From Ornithomonoglobus_A sp045649025 (lineage in GTDB: Bacteria; Bacillota; Clostridia; UBA1381), in the NCBI GenBank assembly GCA_045649025.1, contig JAZRPB010000024.1, positions 35,973-99,972 on the forward strand: DNA of 64,000 nucleotides, given 5' to 3'. Below, piece by piece: positions 33,954-42,427 of this stretch; the stretch's first letter is position 1, and the number at the start of each line of letters is the position of its first letter. The position numbers and the translations under genes are program-made. The notes beneath the pieces were generated by a model. It was given only the letters and a program-made list of their open reading frames with translations, made no database searches and had not been told where the DNA came from.

Positions 33954-35069
33954 TTAGAATAAGAGATTTTCACTTACTCTGTTAAATATACTTAAAAAGC
34001 TTCTTCGCATTTTAAATGTGTCTAATGGCGGTATTTCGCTTTCGGAAACTATATCTACTGTATCAATAACAACATCGTTGTATATTATTTGAGCATAGCC
34101 CACCTTTTCACCTGCATTTACACCGCCAACGAAAGCAGGGGTAATATGGTTTTTAACCAATACAGTGGGGGATTGGTCTCTCATTGGTATTGAATACGAG
34201 TTTTTATACACAAGCTTGTAGCTGTTTGTGTCAACATCAATCACCCTCACGCAATCATTTTCGTTTATCACCTTAAAGGGCGTATGCTCGCTAAAGCAAT
34301 AATCAAGCATTTGTGTGTGACTTTCCCAATCGTGCTTATCGTCGAGTGTTACCGCAACAAAGGTCATACCATCACGCTCGGCGGCACTCACAAGACATCT
34401 GCCTGTCTTTTCGGTGAAGCCTGTTTTAACACCAATACACCCATCATAGCGTGATAATAGCTTGTTGTGATTACCTAAAGATATAAGTCTGTCGCTGTTT
34501 TGCGGATATACCTCGCGGTATTTTGTTGCAACAATTTCACGGAATGCATCGTTCTTTAAAGCATAGCTTGCTATAATGCATAAATCGTATGCAGTGGTGT
34601 AGTGTCCGTCGTGGTCAAGTCCGTTGGGGTTTTGGAACTGTGTATCAAGTGCACCAAATTCGTATGCCTTTTTGTTCATTAGCTCTACAAAAGCTTGGGT
34701 TGATCCCGATATGTGCTCGGCAATTGCAATTGCAGCATCATTTCCTGAATTAAGCATAAGACCATAGAGCATATCGTGCATAAGATACTGCTCGCCCTCG
34801 TGAACATACATAGATGAGCCTTCGGTTCCGGCTGCATTTTTCGATATAGTTACAACATCATATATACTGCTGTTTTCAAGTGCAACAAGTGCCGTCATAA
34901 TCTTTGTGGTGCTTGCCATTGAGTGCTTTGCATTGCCGTTTTTGTGCCATACAACCTCACCCGTGGCAGTATTCATAATGCAGGCACTAAAGGCCTCATC
35001 TGCCATTGCAAAAGCACTATTGCAAAACATAGTTGTAAATATAAGGGTTAAAACAAAGATTTTTTTCAT
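33954..35069 (-). CDS. D-alanyl-D-alanine carboxypeptidase (DacF/PBP5-type, S11)
   Basis: 371 residues with a signal peptide (MKKIFVLTLIFTTMFCNSAFA). SxxK is STTK (53-56), SGN is in MLNSGNDAAIA, and KTG is in GVKTGFTEKTGRC. It trims pentapeptide stems of peptidoglycan. The C-terminal PBP5-associated domain is short and there is no clear membrane-anchoring helix at the end. In spore formers the dacF/spmAB context is usual; here it is next to rluB. Confidence 0.94.
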   Translation of the reverse strand: MKKIFVLTLIFTTMFCNSAFAMADEAFSACIMNTATGEVVWHKNGNAKHSMASTTKIMTALVALENSSIYDVVTISKNAAGTEGSSMYVHEGEQYLMHDMLYGLMLNSGNDAAIAIAEHISGSTQAFVELMNKKAYEFGALDTQFQNPNGLDHDGHYTTAYDLCIIASYALKNDAFREIVATKYREVYPQNSDRLISLGNHNKLLSRYDGCIGVKTGFTEKTGRCLVSAAERDGMTFVAVTLDDKHDWESHTQMLDYCFSEHTPFKVINENDCVRVIDVDTNSYKLVYKNSYSIPMRDQSPTVLVKNHITPAFVGGVNAGEKVGYAQIIYNDVVIDTVDIVSESEIPPLDTFKMRRSFLSIFNRVSENLLF

Positions 35070-35138
35070 AGCAAATTCCTTTAATGTGATATTTTTAATG
35101 TTTAATAAAATATATGTATAAAAAAATCAATTTAAACC

Positions 35139-35167
35139 TTGACAAATGGTAAAAATACTGATATAAT
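35139..35167 (+). promoter_or_regulatory. Promoter of the tRNA pair
   Basis: TTGACA (35139-35144), 17-bp spacer, TATAAT (35162-35167), about 16 bp before tRNA-Leu. Confidence 0.88.
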
Positions 35168-35183
35168 GTTTAATGTTGCAGAC

Positions 35184-35263
35184 GCGAAGGTGGCGGAATG
35201 GCAGACGCGCACGTTTGAGGGGCGTGTGGATTAACCGTGCCGGTTCAAGTCCGGTTCTTCGCA
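35184..35263 (+). tRNA. tRNA-Leu (anticodon GAG)
   Basis: The acceptor stem GCGAAGG/TCTTCGC, the D arm with GG, anticodon stem CACGT/GCGTG with loop TTGAGGG, a long variable arm and T arm CCGGTTCAAGTCCGG fold well. The long variable arm fits class II tRNA-Leu. Discriminator A; CCA is not encoded. Confidence 0.92.
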
Positions 35264-35267
35264 TTAT

Positions 35268-35300
35268 GTCGGAGAACTTCAATATATTGAGCTCTCCGGC
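35268..35300 (+). other. Hairpin after tRNA-Leu
   Basis: CGGAGA/TCTCCG and TTCAATATATTGAG form a long imperfect stem between the two tRNAs. With no T run, it is more likely a processing hairpin than a terminator. Confidence 0.45.
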
Positions 35301-35372
35301 AACCAATAACTAAATTTTATCATATTTTCATAAATAAAGCAAGTGAAAAGATAAAATTTTAAATATAAATAT

Positions 35373-35443
35373 TGCGGAATAGTGTAAGGGTAGCACATAT
35401 GACTCTGACTCATCTGGTGAGGGTTCGAATCCTTCTTCCGCAG
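35373..35443 (+). tRNA. tRNA-Gln (anticodon CTG)
   Basis: Perfect acceptor stem TGCGGAA/TTCCGCA, D arm GTGTAAGGGTAGCAC, anticodon loop CTCTGAC, T arm AGGGTTCGAATCCTT. Discriminator G, as expected for Gln. CCA not encoded. Confidence 0.92.
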
Positions 35444-35450
35444 TAAGAAA

Positions 35451-35476
35451 AGAACAGGTTATCTGTTCTTTTTTTA
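35451..35476 (+). terminator. Terminator of the tRNA transcript
   Basis: AAGAACAG / CTGTTCTT stem followed by a T run. Confidence 0.88.
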
Positions 35477-35483
35477 AAATATA

Positions 35484-35512
35484 TTGACAAATAAAAAATA
35501 ATGTGGTACAAT
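35484..35512 (+). promoter_or_regulatory. Promoter of trpB leader
   Basis: TTGACA (35484-35489), 17-bp spacer, TACAAT (35507-35512). Confidence 0.85.
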
Positions 35513-35524
35513 TTCAGTATAAAC

Positions 35525-35790
35525 CGTTGAGGGAGAGTAAGTAGGTTTTACCACTTTTTCAAGAGAGAGCCGTAGATGGTGTGATTACGGTGAAAAATGT
35601 AAAATTGAATGGACTCCCGAGGGCAATCAGAACGAATGTATATTTTAGTATGTGCGACGGAGTATGGCACTTCGTAAACAAAAGTCAGCATATGTTTGTA
35701 TGCGTAAAGTGGATGTGTTTAACATCAAGCCGGGTGGCACCGCAGGAATATTATTCTCCTGTCCCAGCATTTTGTGGGATAGGATTTTTT
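35525..35790 (+). promoter_or_regulatory. T-box riboswitch, Trp specifier
   Basis: A stem I base with AGAGAG, a specifier region GAATGGAC with UGG at 35610-35612, the T-box CCGGGTGGCACCGC (35730-35743), and a terminator TCCTGTCCCA/TGTGGGATAGGA with TTTTTT (35757-35790). An uncharged tRNA-Trp would favour the antiterminator and turn on trpB. Confidence 0.93.
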
Positions 35791-35849
35791 GTTTTTATCT
35801 TATTCCGAAAATACAAACAAAGTTGTTTTAAAACGAAAGGGGAAACAAA

Positions 35850-37091
35850 ATGAATAAGTACAGAGATTTTGAAAACTATTTAAAGGAAAACCCAACAAGT
35901 GAGGGTTATTTTGGTGAGTATGGCGGAATGTTTTTACCCGAAAAGCTTATTCCTGCGTTTAAAGAGGCAGACGATGCATATGAGGCAATATGTCATTCTG
36001 CGCAGTTTATTAACGAATTAAGAAGAATAAGAAAAGAATTTCAAGGCAGACCAACCCCTGTTTATCACTGTGAAAGACTTTCAAAAATATTTGGTAACTG
36101 CCAGATTTACTTAAAAAGAGAGGATTTAAACCACACAGGTGCACACAAGCTCAATCACTGTATGGGCGAGGGCTTGCTTGCTAAATATATGGGCAAGAAA
36201 AAGCTTATAGCTGAAACAGGTGCAGGTCAACACGGTGTTGCAATTGCAACGGCGGCAGCGTATTTTGGTATGGAATGTGACGTATATATGGGTGAGGTTG
36301 ATATTGAAAAGCAGCATCCCAATGTTGTGCGTATGAAAATGCTTGGTGCGAATGTTATTCCTGTAACAAAAGGACTAAAAACTCTAAAGGAGGCAGTTGA
36401 TGCGGCATTTGAAGCATACCTTAATGAGTATGAAAATGCAATCTATTGCATAGGCTCGGCACTTGGCCCGCATCCGTTCCCGAAGATGGTGAGAGATTTC
36501 CAATCTGTTATAGGTATAGAGGCAAGAGAACAGTTCCTTGAAATGACAGGCATTATGCCCGATGCGGTATGTGCGTGTGTGGGCGGCGGCTCAAACTCGC
36601 TTGGTATGTTTGTTCCGTTTTTAGCAGATCCTGTTGAAATATACGGAATTGAGCCTTTGGGCAGAGGTGAAAAGGTTGGCGATCATGCTGCAACAATGCA
36701 ATATGGTACAAAGGGAAGAATTCACGGATTTAATACATATGTTCTTCAGGATGAGGACGGTGAGCCGTCTCCTGTATATTCAATTGCAAGCGGACTTGAT
36801 TATCCTGGTGTTGGTCCTGAACACGCATATTTAAGAGATTTAAACAGAGTAAACTATACTGCAATTTCCGATGAGGAGGCAATGGAGGCATTTTTCCTTC
36901 TGTCAAGATATGAGGGTATTATACCTGCAATAGAAAGTGCACACGCAGTTGCATATGCAATTAAATATGCAAAGGAGCATAAGAGTGGCTCTATTCTTGC
37001 CTGTCTTTCGGGAAGAGGGGATAAGGATATCGACTACGTTTACGAAAAATACGGTTGCGGTGAAAAGTTTAAATTAGATTATGATATATAA
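35850..37091 (+). CDS. trpB: Tryptophan synthase beta chain
   Basis: 413 residues. GGMFLPEKLIPA at the start, the PLP-lysine motif LKREDLNHTGAHKLNH, GAGQHGVA and the phosphate loop GGGSN are present, as in class-1 TrpB enzymes that join indole (or indole made by TrpA) and serine. trpA is not adjacent; the next gene on this strand is at 41.7 kb. The Trp T-box supports a true TrpB role, perhaps indole salvage or with an unlinked trpA. Confidence 0.95.
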   Translation: MNKYRDFENYLKENPTSEGYFGEYGGMFLPEKLIPAFKEADDAYEAICHSAQFINELRRIRKEFQGRPTPVYHCERLSKIFGNCQIYLKREDLNHTGAHKLNHCMGEGLLAKYMGKKKLIAETGAGQHGVAIATAAAYFGMECDVYMGEVDIEKQHPNVVRMKMLGANVIPVTKGLKTLKEAVDAAFEAYLNEYENAIYCIGSALGPHPFPKMVRDFQSVIGIEAREQFLEMTGIMPDAVCACVGGGSNSLGMFVPFLADPVEIYGIEPLGRGEKVGDHAATMQYGTKGRIHGFNTYVLQDEDGEPSPVYSIASGLDYPGVGPEHAYLRDLNRVNYTAISDEEAMEAFFLLSRYEGIIPAIESAHAVAYAIKYAKEHKSGSILACLSGRGDKDIDYVYEKYGCGEKFKLDYDI

Positions 37092-37106
37092 AAACAATGA
37101 GTGCTA

Positions 37107-37142
37107 AAGAGGGGCTGTTTTAAAACAGCCCCTCTTATTTTT
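37107..37142 (+). terminator. Terminator of trpB
   Basis: AGAGGGGCTGTTTT / AAAACAGCCCCTCT stem, then T-rich sequence; convergent with the next gene. Confidence 0.85.
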
Positions 37143-37166
37143 ATGTGTTATTCAAATTAAAACTAA

Positions 37167-38054
37167 TTATTCGGCACTTTCTTCTGTTGTTTCATCAACA
37201 ACTGCCTCTGCTTCTGCATCTGTGTCTGTTGAAGTAGTATCTTCTACAGGCTCATCTGCTAAATCTTCAGCCTCTTCGGCTATTTCAGCTTCCTTTTGAG
37301 CTTCAAGCATTCTGTCTCTTTCGTATTGGTCAACAATTTTTCTTACATCGCCCCATTTTGTGTCACCTGTGATATCATCACCAAGACCATATTGCTCTTT
37401 AAATTGCTCAAGTGCCTCTTCACCAACAAAGTTAGCAAGTGTAGCCTGGTCTTGTGCATCACCCCAGGTGGTTGTTTCAGTAACGTCATCACCAAGCTCA
37501 AGCTCTGTCTTCATTTCGTCAACTGTCATACCATACATTGTAGCAATTGCACTCATTGGCATACTGTACATAGCAGCTGATTCATATGTGTTTTTAGGCA
37601 TATCGGCAGGTAATTCATATTGTGCTAAAAAGTCTGCATAGTCGTAGCCCATAAGGTCTGCAACCTCTGCAATTGTTCTGCCTGTTGTGTCGATGTACTT
37701 TCTGTTGTATTTATTGAATAGCTTTCCACTGTTTGCAATAAGTAATACTGCAGCCACAGCCACAACAACAATACAAGCTATTGCAACAATTAAGCTTGTT
37801 TTCACCTTCTTTTTCGGTGCTTCATTGGCTACGGCGTCTTGGGCTTCTGCAACATCAGCTGCGTCCTCAACAACTTCCTGTACTTCAACTGCTTCTTCTG
37901 TTTCTTCAACAGGAGCTTCGGTAACTTCTGCTGTTTCCTCAACAACCTCTGCTACTTCCTGGGCAGGCGCCTCAACAACCTCTGCTACTTCCTGGGTAGG
38001 AGTTTGTTCTACAACTTCTTCGTTTTCTACTGTGTTCTTGTTTTCTTCGTTCAT
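37167..38054 (-). CDS. Acidic one-helix membrane protein with FxxQYxL repeats
   Basis: 295 residues. The N-terminal 78 are very acidic and Val/Glu/Ala-rich with a near-duplicated EVAEVVE block; a Lys-rich stop-transfer KKKVK leads into one helix (LIVAIACIVVVAVAAVLLIA). Outside, about 130 residues hold two copies of a motif like FLAQYEL / FKEQYGLGDDITGDTKWGDV, then an acidic Glu/Ala/Asp tail. The same motif occurs in the neighbouring protein. I do not recognise the family. Confidence 0.75.
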   Translation of the reverse strand: MNEENKNTVENEEVVEQTPTQEVAEVVEAPAQEVAEVVEETAEVTEAPVEETEEAVEVQEVVEDAADVAEAQDAVANEAPKKKVKTSLIVAIACIVVVAVAAVLLIANSGKLFNKYNRKYIDTTGRTIAEVADLMGYDYADFLAQYELPADMPKNTYESAAMYSMPMSAIATMYGMTVDEMKTELELGDDVTETTTWGDAQDQATLANFVGEEALEQFKEQYGLGDDITGDTKWGDVRKIVDQYERDRMLEAQKEAEIAEEAEDLADEPVEDTTSTDTDAEAEAVVDETTEESAE

Positions 38055-38098
38055 ATTTTCTCAACCTTTCCTTCCGCAATCGGAATATATTTTATTAT

Positions 38099-38201
38099 CT
38101 TTTAGGAAATTACTACTTTTATGTTGTAATTTCCTAAATTACAAAAAAGTCTACTTATGGAAGTGAGCTGCGTAAGCGACAGTCGCGATAGTGACTTTTT
38201 T
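38099..38201 (+). repeat. Family C element, copy C1
   Basis: About 103 bp with CTTTTAGGAAATTAC at the left and GATAGTGACTTTTTT at the right. Stems AGGAAATTAC/GTAATTTCCT and AAAAAAGTC/GACTTTTTT enclose a smaller GCG/CGC pair. The second copy is at 63738-63840, where the last pair reads GTG/CAC. It sits between the two related membrane-protein genes and overlaps the stop codon of the upstream one. Confidence 0.82.
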
Positions 38202-38811
38202 ACTGTTCATTAGCGTTGCTTTCTTCTGGTGTTACTTCATCTGCAGCTTGTGTAGGAGCAGGAGTTGCGTTTTGCATTTCCTTTATTTTTTCTTCAATCA
38301 CAGGCTCAACTTCAGACCACAATGTATCCATTGTAATGCTGTCATCAAGACTGTAATATTCCTTAAACTGCTTAAATGATTCCTCGTCGCCACCTATCAT
38401 AGATTTAACTGTCAACATAGCCTTGAGGTCTGCATAAAGTGTGTTACCGTCTGCCTTATCCTCAAGATAGTATTGCTTTAAAATATCTTCAACAGTTGTT
38501 CCTGTGTAGGTTGCATAATTTGTTAGTGTCATTTTGTCGGTAACTTCTGTTTCCTTCGAATTCTTTGAAAGACCCGCATTTTCAAGCCCGTATTGAGTTA
38601 AGAACTCCTCAACAGATATACCTGCACTCTCTGCCATATACGACAGGGTTGGTTCTGTCTCTCCCGATTCGATACGGCTCTTTATTACCTTTGTTGAAAC
38701 GGTGTTATATATTGCATATACTGATATACCTATAATTGCAATCATAACAACTGCTATGATAATATTAAGCAGATTGTCTTTTGATCCGTTTTTTTTATTG
38801 TTTTTTGACAT
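38200..38811 (-). CDS. One-helix membrane protein with FxxQYxL repeats
   Basis: 203 residues. A Lys/Asn-rich start (MSKNNKKNGSKDN) and one helix (LLNIIIAVVMIAIIGISVYAI), then an outside domain with three related units: EEFLTQYGLENAG, EDILKQYYLED and FKQFKEYYSLDDSITMDTLWSEV, about 45-50 residues apart. The C-terminus is a short Pro/Glu/Thr tail. Paralogous in design to the gene at 37167. The stop codon lies in the end of element C1. Function unknown; it might be an envelope scaffold. Confidence 0.75.
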   Translation of the reverse strand: MSKNNKKNGSKDNLLNIIIAVVMIAIIGISVYAIYNTVSTKVIKSRIESGETEPTLSYMAESAGISVEEFLTQYGLENAGLSKNSKETEVTDKMTLTNYATYTGTTVEDILKQYYLEDKADGNTLYADLKAMLTVKSMIGGDEESFKQFKEYYSLDDSITMDTLWSEVEPVIEEKIKEMQNATPAPTQAADEVTPEESNANEQ

Positions 38812-38906
38812 AAAACAATTTCTCCTTTCAAAAATTGTAACTCACATAATAATATACCATTTTTTTGTTTAAAAATCAATAGATAATTATTAACTTTTTA
38901 TAAATT

Positions 38907-40184
38907 TTAGTAAATAAATTCAAATTCGAGGTCGCCAATCTTTACAATCTGACCTTCTTTAATGCCTTTTTCAACCAAGGCATCAATAACTCCGTGATTT
39001 AAAAGCATACGTTGGAAGTATTGAAGCGACTCTCGGTCGGAGAAGTTTACACTGCCGCCAACTGCCTCAATCCAAGGGCCTTCAACCACAAAGGTTTCAT
39101 TTTCCCTACGCACAACAAAGCCTGCATCATCCGCAAAAAATTCCTCTTCGTCTATTGTCATTTCAGGCTCAAAAATCTGGATAGGGGGTAGCTTTGAAAG
39201 CTCCTCATATGTTTTGTTCATAAGCTCCTTAACACCCTTTTGTGTTGCTGCACTTATTTCAAAAACAGTGTGTCCACGCTTTTTCATCTCTGCCAAAAAC
39301 TCTTCATAAGCCTCTTGGTCTTGAATTATGTCGGTTTTGTTTGCAGCAATTATTTGAGGTCTTTCCTCTAATGCAAAATCATATTTCGATAATTCCTCGT
39401 TTATAATATCAAAATCCTCTATTGGATTTCTGCCCTCAATCGACGATACATCAACAACGTGAATTAAAATTCTTGTTCTTTCTATATGACGCAAAAATGC
39501 GTGCCCTAAACCAACACCGTCACTTGCACCCTCTATAATACCGGGAATATCAGCTAAAACAAAGCTCTTACCACTTCCCAAATCAACAACACCAAGATTT
39601 GGCTCAAGGGTTGTGAAGTGGTAATTGGCAATTTTAGGGTCTGCCTTTGTGGTTTGGGAAAGCAGTGTTGATTTACCAACGTTAGGAAAGCCCACAAGCC
39701 CCACATCTGCAAGAAGCTTTAATTCAAGTATAATTTCCCTTTCGTCGCCTTTTTGACCATTCTTTGCAAAGTTGGGCGTTTGCCGCACGGCAGTTGCAAA
39801 ATGTGCGTTACCCCAGCCGCCGTTTCCGCCACGTGCTATAACAACATCTTTTTCGGGGTCGGAGAGGTCAGCAATTATGCGATTACTCTCGGCATCACGC
39901 ACAATTGTGCCTTGAGGAACGTTAATAATAATACTATCGCCGTTTTTGCCACGTTGGTGCTTGCCGCTGCCATCTGTTCCAGATTGTGCGGCATATTTAC
40001 GCTTGTAACGAAAATCCATAAGTGTGGTCATACCCAATTCAACGTGAAAAATTACATTTCCGCCTTTTCCACCGTCGCCGCCATCAGGTCCGCCCGCAGC
40101 AATGTATTTTTCGCGGCGAAAGGATATTGCACCGTTTCCGCCATTACCCGCTTTTACGAATATTTTTGCTTTATCTATAAACAT
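38907..40184 (-). CDS. obg: Obg GTPase
   Basis: 425 residues: a Gly-rich N-terminal Obg fold (MFIDKAKIFVKAGNGGNGAISFRREK), G domain with P-loop GFPNVGKST, switch ADIPGIIEGAS, NKTD (ANKTDII) and a C-terminal OCT domain ending in GDLEFEFIY. Essential ribosome-assembly and stress GTPase. Normal length and layout; it follows rpmA, the common rplU-rpmA-obg order. The 118 bp before it contain a GGCGGG/GGCTCGCC-like imperfect stem, not otherwise explained. Confidence 0.97.
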   Translation of the reverse strand: MFIDKAKIFVKAGNGGNGAISFRREKYIAAGGPDGGDGGKGGNVIFHVELGMTTLMDFRYKRKYAAQSGTDGSGKHQRGKNGDSIIINVPQGTIVRDAESNRIIADLSDPEKDVVIARGGNGGWGNAHFATAVRQTPNFAKNGQKGDEREIILELKLLADVGLVGFPNVGKSTLLSQTTKADPKIANYHFTTLEPNLGVVDLGSGKSFVLADIPGIIEGASDGVGLGHAFLRHIERTRILIHVVDVSSIEGRNPIEDFDIINEELSKYDFALEERPQIIAANKTDIIQDQEAYEEFLAEMKKRGHTVFEISAATQKGVKELMNKTYEELSKLPPIQIFEPEMTIDEEEFFADDAGFVVRRENETFVVEGPWIEAVGGSVNFSDRESLQYFQRMLLNHGVIDALVEKGIKEGQIVKIGDLEFEFIY

Positions 40185-40302
40185 ATTATTTTCCTCTTAA
40201 CAAATATCAAAGGCGAGCCTGTCGATTGCAGAACACAGAAACAATCCTGCAACTGCAAACGAACGAAACCCGCCCACTCTTCGATATAATAACCAGTTTT
40301 AA

Positions 40303-40557
40303 TTAGTCAGCATAGACACTGCATTGCTTCTTGTCTCTGCCTTTTCTTTCAAATCTAACTGTTCCGTCAACCAAAGCAAACAATGTGTCATCACTGCCGA
40401 TGCCAACGTTGTTACCAGGATGAATTTTTGTACCTCTTTGTCTTACAAGGATATTTCCTGCAAGAACGAACTGACCGTCAGCTCTTTTAGCACCAAGTCT
40501 TTTTGATTCGCTGTCACGACCGTTCTTTGTACTACCCATACCTTTCTTATGAGCCAT
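40303..40557 (-). CDS. rpmA: Ribosomal protein bL27
   Basis: 84 residues beginning MAHKKGMGSTKNGRDSESKRLG, the mature-type N-terminus. Many Firmicutes make L27 with an N-terminal extension cut by the Prp protease, and keep prp between rplU and rpmA; both are absent here. Only 38 bp separate the two ribosomal genes. Confidence 0.98.
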   Translation of the reverse strand: MAHKKGMGSTKNGRDSESKRLGAKRADGQFVLAGNILVRQRGTKIHPGNNVGIGSDDTLFALVDGTVRFERKGRDKKQCSVYAD

Positions 40558-40595
40558 TTATAACACCTCATTTCTGTTAATGTGTATTAGTTCGA

Positions 40596-40907
40596 TTATG
40601 CGTTAATCTTTGTGATTTCAACTTTTGTGAAAGGCTGTCTGTGACCCTTCTTAGTTCTCTCGTTCTTCTTTCTCTTCATCTTGTAAACGTAAATCTTTTT
40701 AGCCTTGCCGTTCTTAAGAACTTTAGCTTCAACTGTTGCACCCTCAACTGCAGGAGCACCAACCTTTACGTTTTCGCCGTCAGCAACCATAAGAATTTGA
40801 TCGAATGTTACTGCTGCGCCTTCTTCAACTTCAAGCTTTTCTATAAATAGTGTATCACCTTCTGATACCTTATACTGCTTTCCGCCTGTAACGATAACTG
40901 CGTACAT
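40596..40907 (-). CDS. rplU: Ribosomal protein bL21
   Basis: 103 residues from MYAVIVTGGKQYKVSEGD to KVEITKINA, with the conserved YKMKRKKNERTKKGHRQPFTKV-type tail. AGGAGG precedes the ATG. First gene of the rplU-rpmA-obg unit, behind a structured leader. Confidence 0.98.
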   Translation of the reverse strand: MYAVIVTGGKQYKVSEGDTLFIEKLEVEEGAAVTFDQILMVADGENVKVGAPAVEGATVEAKVLKNGKAKKIYVYKMKRKKNERTKKGHRQPFTKVEITKINA

Positions 40908-40990
40908 ACTCTTACACCTCCTAATAATATAAATTGAGGACTCGCTATCAGGGGTATCTTTCGAATTTAAAACCCAATCTATGCGGTCGC
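40908..40990 (-). promoter_or_regulatory. Structured 5' leader of rplU (L21-leader-like)
   Basis: About 83 nt on the minus strand, including GCGACCGCATAGATTGGG, CGAAAGATACCCCTGATAGCG and the ribosome site. The position and several motifs fit the known Firmicutes L21 leader, but I cannot confirm the match without a covariance search. Ribosomal protein autoregulation is the likely purpose. Confidence 0.55.
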
Positions 40991-40996
40991 CATAAC

Positions 40997-41025
40997 ATTA
41001 TACCACTATGTTAGCATAATGTCAA
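40997..41025 (-). promoter_or_regulatory. Consensus promoter of rplU-rpmA-obg
   Basis: Minus strand TTGACA (41025-41020), 17-bp spacer, TATAAT (41002-40997). Confidence 0.88.
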
Positions 41026-41055
41026 GTATTTTTATTAATTTTATTACACAAAATT

Positions 41056-41466
41056 TTATTTATGAGATTGCAGATATTGTTCTAATATAAGACACGCTGC
41101 AACGGTATCTAAAACGTCTTTTCTTTTTTTGCCAAAGGTGTTGGTGGTGGTTAAATATCTTTTTGCTTCGGCAGATGTAAGACGCTCATCCTGCGTAACA
41201 ATCTCGCCGTCATACACAGTCTTTAAATGTTCTATAAATTCATATGTTGCATCCACTCTAAAGCCCTCTGTACCATCCATATTTTTAGGAAGTCCCACAA
41301 CTATTTTTTCGGGCTTATATTCATTAATTACCGCTTTTAACTCTATCATAAGCTTTTTAAAACCATTATTTTTTATTGTTTTAACACCATTTGCCATAAA
41401 CCCCAATATGTCTGTAACGGCAACACCAACACGTGCATCGCCATAATCTATTCCAAGTATTCGCAT
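41056..41466 (-). CDS. ruvX: RuvX/YqgF Holliday-junction-resolvase-like nuclease
   Basis: 136 residues: MRILGIDYGDARVGVAVTD carries the first catalytic Asp of the RNase-H-like fold; VVGLPKNMDGTEG, DERLTSAEA and DTVAACLILEQYL follow. It takes part in 16S rRNA 5' end maturation and was earlier seen as a resolvase. A single gene, with a usable ribosome site GGAGGGGA before the ATG. Confidence 0.95.
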   Translation of the reverse strand: MRILGIDYGDARVGVAVTDILGFMANGVKTIKNNGFKKLMIELKAVINEYKPEKIVVGLPKNMDGTEGFRVDATYEFIEHLKTVYDGEIVTQDERLTSAEAKRYLTTTNTFGKKRKDVLDTVAACLILEQYLQSHK

Positions 41467-41564
41467 TGTTTCCCCTCCTGAAGATATAACATATTTTTAC
41501 ATATTGTATCATAAAATGAAGAAAATTTCAATATAAATATAGATAACAATTATTTTTCCCCTGC

Positions 41565-41593
41565 TTGACTTTAAGCAATATATATGATATAAT
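41565..41593 (+). promoter_or_regulatory. Promoter of acyltransferase-glmM unit
   Basis: TTGACT (41565-41570), 17-bp spacer, TATAAT (41588-41593), about 75 bp before the start codon. Confidence 0.82.
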
Positions 41594-41666
41594 TTGTGTA
41601 ATCAATTTATATACATTAATATGTTATAAATTGATTTATTAATATGTAGAGAAAGGAGGTATAATA

Positions 41667-42323
41667 ATGAAAACGGAAAAACTGTTTTCTCTTGAAAATA
41701 CAATTGCAAAAGCACTTTTTGACGGCCTGGAATATCCGTGGGAGGCTCTTGGTAAAATAAAGAATTTTGTTTATGAATTGGGAAAAACATTAGACAAAGA
41801 AAAATTTTACGAGGTTAAAGATGGAGTATGGATTGCAAAGAATGCAACAGTTTTTGAAAGTGCATATATAGCACCGCCATGCATTATTGATGAGGGTGCC
41901 CAGATACGACACTGTGCATTTATACGCGGAAGCGTTATAGTTGGCAAAAACTCGGTTGTGGGTAATTCAACAGAGGTTAAAAACAGCATTATATTTGATG
42001 ATGTTCAAATTCCGCACTATAATTATGTTGGTGATTCTATTTTGGGATATAAGTCACATCTTGGTGCAGGTGCAATAACCTCGAACGTAAAGAGTGATAA
42101 AACACTTGTTGGTATAAAAACCAAGAATGGTAAGGTTCAAACCAACTTAAAGAAGTTTGGTGCAATGGTTGGCGACAACACAGAGGTTGGATGCAACAGT
42201 GTGCTTTGTCCTGGAACAGTTTTGGGTAAAAACTGCACAATTTATCCGCTTTCGCGTGTGAGAGGGTATATTGAGGAAAATTGCATTTTCAAATCAGAGG
42301 ATAATATCGTTGTAAAAAAATAG
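41667..42323 (+). CDS. Left-handed beta-helix sugar acyltransferase-like protein (GlmU C-domain-like)
   Basis: 218 residues with repeated hexapeptide turns (VWIAKNATVFESAYIAPPCIIDEGAQIRHCAFIRGSVIVG and on), then NYVGDSILGYKSHLGAGAITSN, which resembles the acetyl-CoA and active-site region of GlmU. No pyrophosphorylase domain is present. It may acetylate glucosamine-1-phosphate or a similar sugar. It precedes glmM on the same transcript, so a role in UDP-GlcNAc supply is reasonable. AAAGGAGG lies before the ATG. Confidence 0.82.
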   Translation: MKTEKLFSLENTIAKALFDGLEYPWEALGKIKNFVYELGKTLDKEKFYEVKDGVWIAKNATVFESAYIAPPCIIDEGAQIRHCAFIRGSVIVGKNSVVGNSTEVKNSIIFDDVQIPHYNYVGDSILGYKSHLGAGAITSNVKSDKTLVGIKTKNGKVQTNLKKFGAMVGDNTEVGCNSVLCPGTVLGKNCTIYPLSRVRGYIEENCIFKSEDNIVVKK

Positions 42324-42427
42324 AACTATACAGAGCAAATATAATTTTACATTCTCATATAGGAGGGAATGTGAAGTTATGGTATTAAAAAGACAGTGTC
42401 ATTTGCTCTCAATGACAAAAGCTGTTT

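Noticed and set aside
37944..38010. Short direct DNA repeat as an insertion or attachment site
   Set aside because: It is in frame and encodes the repeated EVAEVVE protein tract; ordinary coding repeat.
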